Of a DNA stretch of 64,000 nucleotides, positions 1 to 8,562 are shown piece after piece. The notes under the pieces were generated by a model. The model was given only the letters and a program-made list of their open reading frames with translations, was not told the DNA's origin and ran no database searches. Numbering within the stretch: the first letter of the stretch is position 1; every line of letters begins with the position of its first letter. The position numbers and the translations under genes are program-made. The DNA comes from Parashewanella tropica. GTDB lineage: Bacteria; Pseudomonadota; Gammaproteobacteria; Enterobacterales; Shewanellaceae. The stretch spans positions 3,992,501-4,056,500 of the forward strand of contig NZ_CP037951.1 in the NCBI RefSeq assembly GCF_004358445.1, in the 5' to 3' direction.

Positions 1-142
1 GTCTGAAATCAAATTAATGATTTCAATCAATGTAAACACTCTTCATTGATAGAATTTTTGTTAGCATCCAAAGATGATAACTGGATGTTTCTATCTCTGT
101 GAGTGTCCACACAGATTTGCTTGATACTTATTTTTAAAGAAC
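1..142 (-). other. Leader of a ribosomal RNA operon (upstream of 16S rRNA)
   Basis: Read on the minus strand, this stretch follows two rRNA promoters and begins with a boxA-like element (131-142, GTTCTTTAAAAA), followed by a segment very like the Escherichia coli rrn leader (CAAGCAAATCTGTGTGGACA, near 101-120). In E. coli the mature 16S start lies roughly 170 bases after boxA, so the 16S gene should begin within a few tens of bases beyond the left edge. BoxA loads the Nus antitermination complex. No mature rRNA sequence (for example AGAGTTTGATC) is in the window. Confidence 0.85.
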
Positions 143-199
143 ATTGTGCTTTTATCAGCACCCCGTCGAGTCGTTGTTCTCAGCGGGTCAGGGCTGCGT

Positions 200-227
200 A
201 TTCTACGCATTTCCCTGTGGTCGTCAA
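200..227 (-). promoter_or_regulatory. rRNA operon promoter P2
   Basis: On the minus strand a -35 TTGACG (222-227) and a -10 TAGAAT (200-205) are separated by 16 bases. It lies between P1 and boxA, the usual place of rrn P2. Confidence 0.75.
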
Positions 228-346
228 CACCTTTTTTAAAGTTTTTTTCGACCGTTTAAAAAGTGACTTAATCACTTTCCAAACCCTGACTCAGTAGCTG
301 CTGTAACAGTGTCTGTTTCGCCGCTGTGCCGTGTCAGTGGTGGCGC

Positions 347-374
347 ATTATAGGGAGCTTAGAATTTTGCGCAA
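347..374 (-). promoter_or_regulatory. rRNA operon promoter P1
   Basis: On the minus strand a -35 TTGCGC (369-374) and a perfect -10 TATAAT (347-352) are 16 bases apart. The -10 is followed by GCGCCACC, the GC-rich discriminator typical of stringently controlled rrn P1 promoters. The sequence from the -10 onwards closely resembles E. coli rrnB P1. A/T-rich sequence at 378-405 could serve as an UP element. Confidence 0.85.
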
Positions 375-436
375 GGGCTTTTTGAAAGAAAAATACGATT
401 TTCTTTTCGGGTGGCTAGATATCCAGCAAAACGGAG

Positions 437-475
437 AAAAAAAGGGCGCTTTTCGTTAAAAAGCGCCCTTTTTTC
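437..475 (-). terminator. Terminator after ccmH
   Basis: Inverted repeat with arms 441-452 (AAAGGGCGCTTT) and 460-471 (AAAGCGCCCTTT), with A-run on the left and T-run on the right, so it can act in both directions. It ends the ccmF-ccmG-ccmH transcript about 20 bases after the ccmH stop. Confidence 0.85.
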
Positions 476-491
476 TGATTTTGTTTATAAC

Positions 492-971
492 TTATTTGTT
501 ATCTTCGTCTTGAAGTATCGCTTTTAGTGCTTGTTCATCATTTTCAGTAAAAGCTTCATTACTGTCTTTATTGGCTCTTTGCTTACGGACTAATAAACCA
601 ATGACAATTGCGCCACAGATAAGCAAACCTAGTGGTCCCCACCAAAGGATGTAGGTTTTAGAGTCCATTCTTGGCTTATAAAGTACAAAGTCACCATAGC
701 GCTGCGTCATATACTGAACAATTTGCTCGTCACTCTTACCTTCATCCACCATTTTGTAAACTTGAATACGTAAATCGTGGGCAACGGGAGAGTTAGAATC
801 AACCAAATCTTGGTTTTGACATTGCGGACAACGCATTGAACGCGCGAGTTTTAGTCCACGCTCTTGGTTGGTTTGGTTTTTAAATTGATAAGTATCTACA
901 GGTGTCGCTGCGGCATATCCTGTAAGAAACGTTCCAACACACAATAATAAAGCCATGATCCACGGTTTCAT
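492..971 (-). CDS. ccmH: Cytochrome c maturation protein CcmH
   Basis: CcmH is a membrane-anchored periplasmic thiol oxidoreductase that, with CcmG, keeps the CXXCH cysteines of apocytochrome c reduced for heme attachment. The 159-residue product has an N-terminal signal or anchor (about 1-22), the family motif RCPQCQNQ with Cys48 and Cys51, and a C-terminal membrane segment (about 107-127). This is the short CcmH type, with the TPR part encoded separately as ccmI. Its ATG shares one base with the TAA of ccmG (TAATG), so the two are translationally coupled. It is the last gene of ccmF-ccmG-ccmH. Confidence 0.95.
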   Translation of the reverse strand: MKPWIMALLLCVGTFLTGYAAATPVDTYQFKNQTNQERGLKLARSMRCPQCQNQDLVDSNSPVAHDLRIQVYKMVDEGKSDEQIVQYMTQRYGDFVLYKPRMDSKTYILWWGPLGLLICGAIVIGLLVRKQRANKDSNEAFTENDEQALKAILQDEDNK

Positions 972-1525
972 TATGATGCTCCTCGCGCTTTAGCTTGTTG
1001 TTGCAGTTTTTGGATAATAGGCAGTAAGGTGTTATTCCATACTGGCTCAGCTATCGGCCCCGCATAACGGTATTGAATAATGCCATTATGATCGACAATA
1101 AAGGTTTCTGGTGCACCATAAACCCCTAAATCCACACCTAATTTACCCATGGGATCAAAGATATTTAGTGCATAAGGATCGCCTACTACCTTTAATTCAT
1201 GCAACGCCGCTTTACGTTCATCACGATAGTTAATGCCATAGATTGGTAAAATGTTTTGCGCTTTTAGCTTCATTAAATACGGATGTTCGAACTTACATGA
1301 TGGACACCAAGTTCCCCACACATTGATCATCGACACTTTGCCGATCAGATCTTTGTTGGTGAGCTTTATGTTTTCATCTTCCAACTTTTGTAGCTCAAAA
1401 GCTGGGATGGGTTTTCCGATAAGGGCTGAGTCCAATTGTTGCGGATTCAAAAATAGCCCTTTATAAAGAAAGAACCCTAATACGGCAAAGGTCACTAAAG
1501 GTAAAAATAGGAAGAATTTTTTCAT
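971..1525 (-). CDS. ccmG: Thiol:disulfide interchange protein CcmG (DsbE)
   Basis: Periplasmic, membrane-tethered thioredoxin-like protein that passes reducing equivalents to CcmH or apocytochrome c during c-type cytochrome assembly. The 184-residue protein has an N-terminal membrane anchor (about 3-21), the active site WCPSC (Cys74 and Cys77) and the cis-proline loop YGAPETFIVD. Length and motifs fit the DsbE family. It lies 15 bases after ccmF and overlaps ccmH by one base. Confidence 0.96.
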   Translation of the reverse strand: MKKFFLFLPLVTFAVLGFFLYKGLFLNPQQLDSALIGKPIPAFELQKLEDENIKLTNKDLIGKVSMINVWGTWCPSCKFEHPYLMKLKAQNILPIYGINYRDERKAALHELKVVGDPYALNIFDPMGKLGVDLGVYGAPETFIVDHNGIIQYRYAGPIAEPVWNNTLLPIIQKLQQQAKARGAS

Positions 1526-1540
1526 CGTTAATGGTTTTCC

Positions 1541-3529
1541 TTATTCCGTCGCAAGTTGACCAGTTGGTTTAATTTCTTGAACAGGCTTAGCAAATTTAGC
1601 CGCCACTTTTTTACGGTAACGCTTATCAGAAGCCGATAAGATCCCGCCTATCATCATAAATATCGCACCAAACCATAACCAACGCACAAACGGTTTATAG
1701 GTAATACGTACAGCGTAGTCGGTTTTCGAGATTGGGTCACCAACAGTGACATACAAATCACGCAGCACACCCCAATCGATACCAACTTCGGTCATACTCA
1801 TCACCTGAATGTTATATTCTCGTTTTTCAGGATGAATAGTGCTGACTTTATTGCCGTCCTTATTGATATCCATATAAATACGATTAGCCGTATAGTTTGG
1901 ACCTTTAACCGGTACTTCTTTTACAAAGGTAAAGTCATAACCTGCAACATGTTGGGTGATCCCTGGTCCCATACGAACGCTACGTTCGATATCATAATTA
2001 GAGACCAGCGTTGCCCCAATAACCGTCACCGCAATACCAACGTGAGCCCACGCCATGCCCCATTGACTGCGACCAATACGCTTAATTTCAAACTGCCCTG
2101 TCGATGATTTGGCATTTTTATAGATAACCGCCGCCGTAGCGAGTACTACCCATATTGCAGCCGTTACCCCTAAGACAACCCAAATTTTGTATTCGCCACC
2201 GGCGATTAATGGTGCGGCAAATCCGAACATAGCAGCGACAACAGCAGGAACCCAAAGTGTCTTTTTCACCTCACCTTGTTTGGCTTTTTTCCAGCGGATC
2301 ACAGGACCGATCCCCATTAGCCCAAGTGTAACTAGCGCAATAGGAACGAATACGGCGTTAAAGTATGGAGGACCTACTGAGATTTTGCCCATACCCAAAG
2401 CTTCAATCAGTAGCGGATATAGAGTACCGAGTAATACTGTGGCACAAGCGACCGTGAGTAATAAGTTACAAACTAAGATTAACGTCTCTTTTGACCACAA
2501 CTGAAAACGTGATGGACTTGCCATCTGATTTGCTCTAAAGCCAAACAAGGTTAACGAGCCACCAATGGTAATGGCTAACAAGAGAAGGATGAATGAACCA
2601 CGACTTGGATCAGCGGCAAATGAATGTACCGACGTTAATACGCCTGAACGAACAATAAAGGTACCTAATAAGCTTAAACTAAAGGCAAAGATAGCCAACA
2701 GTACTGTCCAGTTTCTAAAGGTTCCGCGTTTTTCGGTCACAATCAGTGAATGCACTAACGCCGTACCCACAAGCCATGGCATAAAGGAAGCGTTTTCAAC
2801 GGGATCCCAGAACCACCATCCGCCCCAGCCAAGCTCATAGTAAGCCCACCAAGAGCCAAGCGCGATACCACCGGTTAGGAAGATCCAAGCCGCTAACGTC
2901 CATGGGCGACTCCAACGTGCCCAAGCTGAATCCAATCGACCACTCATTAATGCGGCAATCGCAAAAGCAAAGCTAACCGAGAATCCCACATAACCGATAT
3001 AGAGCATTGGAGGATGGAAAATCAACCCCACATCTTGAAGCATTGGGTTGAGATCACGCCCTTCTAATGGCATTGGAAATAAACGCTCAAATGGGTTGGA
3101 GGTTAACAACATAAAGGCGGTAAAGCCTGTCACAATCAACCCCAAAATAGCTAACACTCTGGCGGTGTAGCGGATATCAATGCTTTTACTGAACTTAGCT
3201 ACCGCTGCCGTCCACAAAGATAAAGTAAAGACCCAAAACAGTAGCGAACCTTCATGGCCGCCCCACACCGCTGCTATTTTAAAAAACTCAGGCAATTGCG
3301 AGTTAGAGTGCTGAGCGACATACTTGACGGAGAAATCATCAGTGCCAAAACTGTATCCGAGTACTATGATAGCAATAAAAATGAAAGCAAACATGCCATA
3401 GGACAGCGGCCATGCATAGCGGATCAAATGATCATTACGCTGCGCAACACCCACCAATGGAATGACGGTTAAAAGTAATGCAAAGGCTAACCCTAGTACC
3501 AGTGCAAAGTGTCCAAGTTCAGGGATCAT
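1541..3529 (-). CDS. ccmF: Heme lyase subunit CcmF
   Basis: Large polytopic membrane protein that, with CcmH and CcmI, takes heme from holo-CcmE and ligates it to apocytochrome c in the periplasm. The 662-residue product has about 15 hydrophobic segments and the tryptophan-rich WWD heme-handling motif (GGWWFWDPVENASFMPWL), plus the conserved start GHFALVLGLAFALLL. Length is normal for the family. First gene of the leftward ccmF-ccmG-ccmH unit, divergent from ccmI with 220 bases between them. Confidence 0.97.
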   Translation of the reverse strand: MIPELGHFALVLGLAFALLLTVIPLVGVAQRNDHLIRYAWPLSYGMFAFIFIAIIVLGYSFGTDDFSVKYVAQHSNSQLPEFFKIAAVWGGHEGSLLFWVFTLSLWTAAVAKFSKSIDIRYTARVLAILGLIVTGFTAFMLLTSNPFERLFPMPLEGRDLNPMLQDVGLIFHPPMLYIGYVGFSVSFAFAIAALMSGRLDSAWARWSRPWTLAAWIFLTGGIALGSWWAYYELGWGGWWFWDPVENASFMPWLVGTALVHSLIVTEKRGTFRNWTVLLAIFAFSLSLLGTFIVRSGVLTSVHSFAADPSRGSFILLLLAITIGGSLTLFGFRANQMASPSRFQLWSKETLILVCNLLLTVACATVLLGTLYPLLIEALGMGKISVGPPYFNAVFVPIALVTLGLMGIGPVIRWKKAKQGEVKKTLWVPAVVAAMFGFAAPLIAGGEYKIWVVLGVTAAIWVVLATAAVIYKNAKSSTGQFEIKRIGRSQWGMAWAHVGIAVTVIGATLVSNYDIERSVRMGPGITQHVAGYDFTFVKEVPVKGPNYTANRIYMDINKDGNKVSTIHPEKREYNIQVMSMTEVGIDWGVLRDLYVTVGDPISKTDYAVRITYKPFVRWLWFGAIFMMIGGILSASDKRYRKKVAAKFAKPVQEIKPTGQLATE

Positions 3530-3749
3530 GAAACGTTCCTACCACAAATGAGTACACACAGTAGTTACTGTGCAAAACTTGGCTTATTTTAGAGTGAATC
3601 CTACTGGATGTCTCTTAATTTTATGTTTTCTACTGGCTTATATTCAGCTACCACTTGATCTATATCTAGTTACCTCAGCTTTATTGACGTATAATCTGCC
3701 AACTTATGCGGTAAAGCCGTAGGCCAATAATTTGTAAAGCATTAACATC

Positions 3750-4964
3750 ATGACGACATTTTGGATTTTTATTGTTTTGTTTATCTTGGTCAGTTTATTG
3801 CTGATCTGGCTGCCTTTTTTCCGTCAACGTCAAAACAAGCACATTGATACCGATGTACGCCAAAGTGCGAATATTGCTCTCTATAAAGAAAAGATCACCT
3901 TTTTAGAACAAGAATTGGCTGAGCAACAAATTAATGCTGAAGAATTTCAAACCTTAAAACATGAGCTTGAAATCACCTTGCTACAAGATACCAAGCAGGG
4001 GAATGAAGAAGACAGCAATGCGCAAACTTCTCATCATAAATCGCCATTATGGCCAGCGTTAATGTCGATAGTGCTCCTTTCTGTAGGTGGTTACTTTTAT
4101 CATAAGCTTGGCGCCTATCAGATATTAAATGATGTTCCTCAACTGGCTCAAAGTCACACTAATATGTCACCTGAGCAGATCATGCGTCAGCAATTGGCGA
4201 TGATGGAGCAGCAAGTTAAAAAGAACCCAAAAGACAGTGAAACTTGGTTTAGCTTGGGTCATGCCTACATGTCATTAGGTCGTTACCAAGATGCAATTGA
4301 TTCTTTCAACAATGCAATCAAGGTCGATGGTGAAACCGCAGAGTTGTTAGGCCCTAAAGCCACCGCTATGTATTATCAAGCAGGACAAGTGATGACGCCT
4401 CAAATCCAAACCTTGATAGACAAAGCCTTAGAGCTTGACCCAAGTGAGCCTTCAACTTTATTACTTGTAGGAATGGATGCTTTCTTCCAAGGGCAGTATC
4501 AAAAGGCTATTGATGCATGGCAACGGATCTTAGATAGCCAGCGTAGTGATATCGATGTCGCAGCGGTAAACAATGCGATTGCAGAAGCTAAAAAACGCTT
4601 AGCCCCCCCCGTTGATAGCTCAAAATTAGGAGTCACGATTACCTTAACGGTAACACCTGAGTTAGCAAAACATGTATCACCTAAAGATACCATTTACCTG
4701 TTTGCTCGTACTTCTGGTGATAAAATCATCCCGATTGCCGCCACCAAAATCACGGCCGAAGCGCTACCAATTGAAGTGAAACTCGATCAATCCAATGTAC
4801 TGGGCACAGGTACGGATTTTAGCCAAGTGAAAACCGTTGATGTCATCGCCTTACTGACAAAATCCGGTAAATTGAAAGCTGAGAAAGGCGATTTACAAGG
4901 TAGATTATCAAACGTAAAAGTGGGTAGCCACATCACCTTGCCGCTAAACGAATTGATTAAATAG
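3750..4964 (+). CDS. ccmI: Cytochrome c maturation protein CcmI (TPR)
   Basis: CcmI is the apocytochrome chaperone of the heme ligation complex. The 404-residue protein has a first membrane segment at about 4-24, a basic and glutamine-rich cytoplasmic loop, a second membrane segment at about 100-117, TPR repeats at about 158-270 (for example WFSLGHAYMSLGRYQDAIDS), and a C-terminal periplasmic domain rich in beta strand from about 290. In E. coli this part is fused to CcmH; here it is a separate gene reading away from ccmF. Codons near residue 285 contain a run of eight C (4603-4610). Confidence 0.93.
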   Translation: MTTFWIFIVLFILVSLLLIWLPFFRQRQNKHIDTDVRQSANIALYKEKITFLEQELAEQQINAEEFQTLKHELEITLLQDTKQGNEEDSNAQTSHHKSPLWPALMSIVLLSVGGYFYHKLGAYQILNDVPQLAQSHTNMSPEQIMRQQLAMMEQQVKKNPKDSETWFSLGHAYMSLGRYQDAIDSFNNAIKVDGETAELLGPKATAMYYQAGQVMTPQIQTLIDKALELDPSEPSTLLLVGMDAFFQGQYQKAIDAWQRILDSQRSDIDVAAVNNAIAEAKKRLAPPVDSSKLGVTITLTVTPELAKHVSPKDTIYLFARTSGDKIIPIAATKITAEALPIEVKLDQSNVLGTGTDFSQVKTVDVIALLTKSGKLKAEKGDLQGRLSNVKVGSHITLPLNELIK

Positions 4965-4987
4965 CCCGTTTACTATTTGAAATACAT

Positions 4988-5017
4988 AAAAAAACCGGCT
5001 TTCATAGCCGGTTTTTT
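4988..5017. terminator. Bidirectional terminator between ccmI and scyA
   Basis: Arms ACCGGCT and AGCCGGT around a TTCAT loop, with an A-run on the left and a T-run on the right. It lies between the convergent ccmI and cytochrome c5 genes and can serve both. Confidence 0.88.
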
Positions 5018-5031
5018 CACATCTTAAACGA

Positions 5032-5334
5032 TTATTTTTTCGCTGAAGACATGTATTTGATTGCAGCTTTGTAGTCTGCATCTTTACAATCCATGCACAT
5101 ACCACCAGGAGGCATTGCACCCTTACCTTTTTTCACAACTTTAACTAGCTCATCAAGACCTAGTTTTAGACGAGGTGCCCAATCCGCTGTGTTATGAGAC
5201 TTAGGTGCGCCAGCGACACCCATAGAGTGGCAAACGTGACATGCTTTGTCATAAACCGCTTTTCCATCTTGAGCCATAACATTGGCTGACAGAGTCAACG
5301 CAGCTACCGCTGACATCATTAACAGTTTTTTCAT
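5032..5334 (-). CDS. scyA: Small monoheme cytochrome c5 (ScyA-like)
   Basis: Periplasmic electron carrier with one covalent heme. The 100-residue precursor has a signal peptide ending at about Ala21 (NVMA-QDG), the heme site CHVCH (Cys32, Cys35, His36), a GAMPPGG loop whose Met74 is the likely axial ligand, and a second CMDC pair (Cys80, Cys83) typical of cytochrome c5. Position inside the ccm locus matches Shewanella scyA, where the protein shuttles electrons to terminal oxidases or the cytochrome c peroxidase. It is itself a substrate of the neighbouring Ccm machinery. A CRP-like site lies about 150 bases upstream. Confidence 0.92.
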   Translation of the reverse strand: MKKLLMMSAVAALTLSANVMAQDGKAVYDKACHVCHSMGVAGAPKSHNTADWAPRLKLGLDELVKVVKKGKGAMPPGGMCMDCKDADYKAAIKYMSSAKK

Positions 5335-5477
5335 ATTTTATGTTCCTAGTGCAGTTACACACATTGCTTTAATTTATTATTCGAGCTAATAAGCCTGAAT
5401 AACGGAGTACTCTTATTATATTTATACTTATTGTTACCAATTATAGATCGGTATTAAGGGTTTAGAATACAATAAAT

Positions 5478-5493
5478 TGTGACAAAACTCACC
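5478..5493. promoter_or_regulatory. CRP-like binding site upstream of scyA
   Basis: TGTGA-N6-TCACC, one mismatch from the consensus TGTGA-N6-TCACA. On the minus strand a possible -10 TATAAT lies at 5440-5445, which would place the site near -52 relative to a start at about 5433. Shewanella CRP is known to control respiratory genes. The site could also act on divergent ccmA. Inference from sequence match only. Confidence 0.55.
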
Positions 5494-5673
5494 CTACCCC
5501 CGCGAAGATTTAGTGGTTTATCGACAATAAGCCTGTATAAACGCTGTCAATAAGACAGTTTTTATCAACAATAATAAGGTGATCAAGCTTGTGATGGAAA
5601 TGAACAGAGTTTTGCAGTAAATCAATTTCTTGTTACTTAAACATAACCGAAAGTAAACCATTGCAATGCTTTG

Positions 5674-5682
5674 TGCTACTAT
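5674..5682 (+). promoter_or_regulatory. ccmA: Possible extended -10 promoter for ccmABCDE
   Basis: TGCTACTAT contains an extended -10 (TGN then TACTAT). No good -35 is seen. A start here would put the first transcribed base near 5690, which argues against translation from the upstream ATG at 5671. The 5335-5673 part of this 411-base gap otherwise holds only the CRP-like site and AT-rich sequence. Confidence 0.4.
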
Positions 5683-5745
5683 TGCGCCAACCCAAAAATC
5701 ATCGTTTGTGTTTACAGCAAACAAAGACCTATGAAAGAGGGCTCT

Positions 5746-6396
5746 GTGTCGCAACCAGTTTCAACCAATGTCTTATTGACCGCTGACAGTCTGACTTGCA
5801 TTCGTGAAGAACGGGTGCTGTTTGACGAGCTGAGCTTTTCGGTCAACGCAGGCGATATTGTGCAAATAGAAGGTCCAAACGGCGCAGGGAAAACCAGCTT
5901 ACTGCGGATATTGACAGGGTTATCCCGTCCTTATGAAGGTCAAGTGCTCTACCAAAATCAGCCAATCGCTCAAGCCTCTGAAGAATTTCTACAAGCCCTG
6001 TTATATTTGGGACACAAAGCTGGAGTAAAGCCTGAACTCACGGCTCAAGCGAATCTTGATGTTTACCTCACATTAAATGGTTATGAAAAGGCCAATCTTC
6101 GAGAGATTTTAGCTGAAGTGAATCTTTCAGGGTTCGAAGACACTCCAGCCGGACATTTATCCGCAGGTCAGCATCGCCGCACTTCTTTAGCAAGATTGTG
6201 GCATACCAATGCCAAAATTTGGATCCTTGATGAGCCCTTTACCGCGATTGACAAACGGGGTGTTGAACATTTAGAGAACAAGTTTCTACAACATGCCGAT
6301 CAGGGTGGATGTGTGATCTTGACCAGTCATCAAGACTTAACGGTGATCCCCGCAGAGCGTTTGAAAGTCATCCGCTTGGATGCGCAGGAGTATTAA
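5746..6396 (+). CDS. ccmA: Heme exporter ATP-binding protein CcmA
   Basis: ATPase of the CcmAB(CD) ABC complex, which drives release of heme-loaded CcmE from CcmC. Walker A ([11 protein letters not shown]), signature ([15 protein letters not shown]) and Walker B ([12 protein letters not shown]) are all present. Three in-frame starts exist: ATG 5671, ATG 5731 and GTG 5746. I chose GTG 5746 because AGAGGG sits five bases before it and the 216-residue product fits the family; 5731 (221 residues) is possible, 5671 lies on the likely promoter. The stop is followed closely by ccmB. Confidence 0.92.
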   Translation: MSQPVSTNVLLTADSLTCIREERVLFDELSFSVNAGDIVQIEGPNGAGKTSLLRILTGLSRPYEGQVLYQNQPIAQASEEFLQALLYLGHKAGVKPELTAQANLDVYLTLNGYEKANLREILAEVNLSGFEDTPAGHLSAGQHRRTSLARLWHTNAKIWILDEPFTAIDKRGVEHLENKFLQHADQGGCVILTSHQDLTVIPAERLKVIRLDAQEY

Positions 6397-6398
6397 TC

Positions 6399-7091
6399 AT
6401 GGATCAATCGAATCAGCTCAGTTATCGCCGAGGTTTTTTTACCGTTTTAAAACGAGACATAGCCATCGCGCTGCGCCAACGCGGGGATATCTTTAATCCT
6501 CTGTTGTTTTTTATTATGGTGATCACCCTATTCCCACTGGGTATTGGCCCTGAGCCCAATACCTTAGCGCGCATCGCCCCTGGGATCATTTGGGTCGCCG
6601 CCCTATTATCTTCTATGTTGTCATTAGAGCGTTTATTTAAAGCTGACTTTAATGATGGAACGCTTGAGCAAATGCTGTTAAGCCCACAACCACTCACTAT
6701 TTTAGTGATGGCAAAGGTGTTAGCCCATTGGATTTTAACGGGTTTACCTTTAGTGCTTATCTCACCATTATTAGCACTTTTATTAAATCTCGATCATCAA
6801 GCTTACCTTGCGTTAATCCTCACTTTATTATTAGGTACCCCAGTTTTAAGTTTATTAGGGGCAATTGGGGTAGCTTTGACCGTCGGATTAAACAAAGGCG
6901 GCGTACTGCTGAGCTTATTAATTTTGCCTTTATATATCCCAATATTGATTTTTGCCACCAGTGCCATCGATGCTGCTGGAATGAATTTACCTTATGATGG
7001 TCAACTGGCGATTATTGCCGCGATGTTGGCAGGTTCATTAACTATGGCGCCATTTGCCATTGGCGCTGCTTTAAAAGTGAGTACGAATTAG
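6399..7091 (+). CDS. ccmB: Heme exporter membrane protein CcmB
   Basis: Integral membrane subunit partnering CcmA in the ABC-type complex of system I cytochrome c maturation. The 230-residue product has about six membrane helices and the start RRGFFTVLKRDIAIALRQRG typical of CcmB. The frame is open further upstream to 6309, but ATG 6399, two bases after the ccmA stop, gives normal family length. The TAG stop abuts the ATG of ccmC. Confidence 0.95.
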   Translation: MDQSNQLSYRRGFFTVLKRDIAIALRQRGDIFNPLLFFIMVITLFPLGIGPEPNTLARIAPGIIWVAALLSSMLSLERLFKADFNDGTLEQMLLSPQPLTILVMAKVLAHWILTGLPLVLISPLLALLLNLDHQAYLALILTLLLGTPVLSLLGAIGVALTVGLNKGGVLLSLLILPLYIPILIFATSAIDAAGMNLPYDGQLAIIAAMLAGSLTMAPFAIGAALKVSTN

Positions 7092-7838
7092 ATGTGGAAA
7101 TGGTTACATCCTTACGCTTCACCTGAAAAAGCGTATCAACTGTCTACAACCCTATTCCCATGGTTTGCCGTGTTAGGGTTCTCCTTAACCCTTATCGGCA
7201 CCATTTGGGGATTAATGTTTGCCCCTACCGATTATCAACAAGGGGACAGTTATCGCATCATCTTTATCCATGTTCCTGCGGCGTCCATGTCAATGTCTGT
7301 CTATGTGGGCATGGCAATCGCTTCTTTCATCGGCATGGTTTGGCAGCTCAAACTTGCCGATTGGAGTGCAGCCGCCATGGCACCTGTTGGCGCAGTCATG
7401 ACCTTTATTGCGCTGATCACAGGCTCATTTTGGGGTAAGCCCATGTGGGGTGCTTGGTGGGTATGGGACGCTCGACTGACTTCAGAGCTCATTCTATTAT
7501 TCCTCTACTTAGGCGTCATTGCCTTATACGCCTCTTTTGAAGATAAAGTGGTTGCCGCTCGTGCTGCGGGCATTTTAGCCATCGTCGGTGTCATTAACAT
7601 TCCAATCATCAAATATTCGGTGGATTGGTGGAACTCATTACATCAAGGCTCCACCATTAAAATCACTGAAAAGTCAGCAATCACTAGCGATATGCTGTAT
7701 CCGCTATTAATGAATATTTTTGGTTTTGGCTTACTGATTGGCGCCATTGTGATCATGCGCTTTAAAGCTGAAATCATTGCCCGTAGCAGTATGCGTCCGT
7801 GGGTAAAAACGATGGCACTTGAAGGAGAGAACAAGTAA
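7092..7838 (+). CDS. ccmC: Heme delivery protein CcmC
   Basis: Membrane protein that binds heme at the periplasmic face and presents it to CcmE. The 248-residue product has six membrane helices, the WWD motif (WGAWWVWDARLTSEL) and both axial histidines at the same numbers as in E. coli, His60 (IFIHVPAAS) and His184 (NSLHQGS). It starts directly after the ccmB stop and its own stop overlaps the ccmD start (TAATG). Confidence 0.97.
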   Translation: MWKWLHPYASPEKAYQLSTTLFPWFAVLGFSLTLIGTIWGLMFAPTDYQQGDSYRIIFIHVPAASMSMSVYVGMAIASFIGMVWQLKLADWSAAAMAPVGAVMTFIALITGSFWGKPMWGAWWVWDARLTSELILLFLYLGVIALYASFEDKVVAARAAGILAIVGVINIPIIKYSVDWWNSLHQGSTIKITEKSAITSDMLYPLLMNIFGFGLLIGAIVIMRFKAEIIARSSMRPWVKTMALEGENK

Positions 7839-8050
7839 TGCAATTTGATTCCTTACAAGCCTTTTTCAATATGGGTGGGTATGCCTTTTTTGTCTGGTGC
7901 TCCTATGGCATCACCTTTGGCAGCATTGGCATACTCATATACTTAAGCGCCACCCAAGAAAAGCGCAACCTTAAACGTATCGCTGACAAACTCAAGCGCG
8001 ACGAAAGACTCAAAGCAATTCGGAGAAATAAAAATGAATCTAAGGCGTAA
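7838..8050 (+). CDS. ccmD: Heme exporter protein CcmD
   Basis: Small single-pass membrane protein that stabilises CcmE in the CcmABC complex and is needed for release of holo-CcmE. The 70-residue product has one membrane helix (about 14-35, [18 protein letters not shown]) followed by a charged lysine/arginine-rich cytoplasmic tail, as in the family. It overlaps ccmC by one base and ccmE by 17 bases. Confidence 0.93.
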   Translation: MQFDSLQAFFNMGGYAFFVWCSYGITFGSIGILIYLSATQEKRNLKRIADKLKRDERLKAIRRNKNESKA

Positions 8051-8516
8051 AAAACGACTGATCTTAGCCAGCACTCTGATCCTCGGTGTCGCGGCAGCCG
8101 TGTCGTTAATGCTATACGCACTCAACTCGAATTTGAATTTATTCTATACCCCTTCTGAAATTGTGAATGGTAAGAAAGACAGTGGCGTAAAACCAACTAT
8201 CGGGCAACGCATTCGTATTGGTGGCATGGTTACTGTTGGCTCTCTCAAGCGTGATCCTAAAAGTTTGCACGTTGAGTTTGCCGTTCACGATGCAGGCGGA
8301 CATCAAATCATTGTGGTTTACGATAATCTGTTACCTGATCTATTCCGAGAGGGGCAAGGTATTGTCGCTCAAGGCGTATTAATCGCGCCAAACCGATTAC
8401 AAGCCTCTGAAGTATTAGCCAAGCATGATGAGGAATACATGCCGCCAGAAGTGGCTGAGGCAATGGGTAAACAGCATAAAAAACTTGAATATAGCAAAGA
8501 AGCCACTAAGCAGTAA
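8034..8516 (+). CDS. ccmE: Heme chaperone CcmE
   Basis: Periplasmic heme chaperone that covalently carries heme from CcmC to CcmF. The 160-residue protein has a basic N terminus, a membrane anchor (about 9-30), an OB-fold beta-barrel domain, and the heme-binding [13 protein letters not shown] with His131 and Tyr135 (E. coli His130 and Tyr134). Last gene of ccmABCDE; it is followed within 10 bases by a long palindrome. Confidence 0.97.
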   Translation: MNLRRKKRLILASTLILGVAAAVSLMLYALNSNLNLFYTPSEIVNGKKDSGVKPTIGQRIRIGGMVTVGSLKRDPKSLHVEFAVHDAGGHQIIVVYDNLLPDLFREGQGIVAQGVLIAPNRLQASEVLAKHDEEYMPPEVAEAMGKQHKKLEYSKEATKQ

Positions 8517-8523
8517 TGCCATC

Positions 8524-8562
8524 ATGTTTAGTGTTGAGCTAACTTAGCTCAACACTAAACAT
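8524..8562. repeat. 39-base perfect palindrome between ccmE and an orphan gene
   Basis: Two 19-base arms (8524-8542 and 8544-8562) are exact reverse complements around a single C at 8543. The stop codon of the leftward 310-residue gene (8555-8557) lies inside the right arm. There is no T-run on either side, so it is not a classic terminator, though it sits where two convergent genes end and may block read-through or protect both 3' ends. Confidence 0.8.

Noticed and set aside
103-297. 64-codon open frame on the plus strand
   Set aside because: It lies on the opposite strand of the rRNA promoters and leader, and its sequence is explained by those signals.
2187-2840. Plus-strand open frames inside ccmF
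   Set aside because: Antisense shadows of a well-conserved membrane protein.
5518-5754. 78-codon leftward open frame in the scyA-ccmA gap
   Set aside because: Overlaps the ccmA start and likely promoter and shows no ribosome binding site or family pattern.
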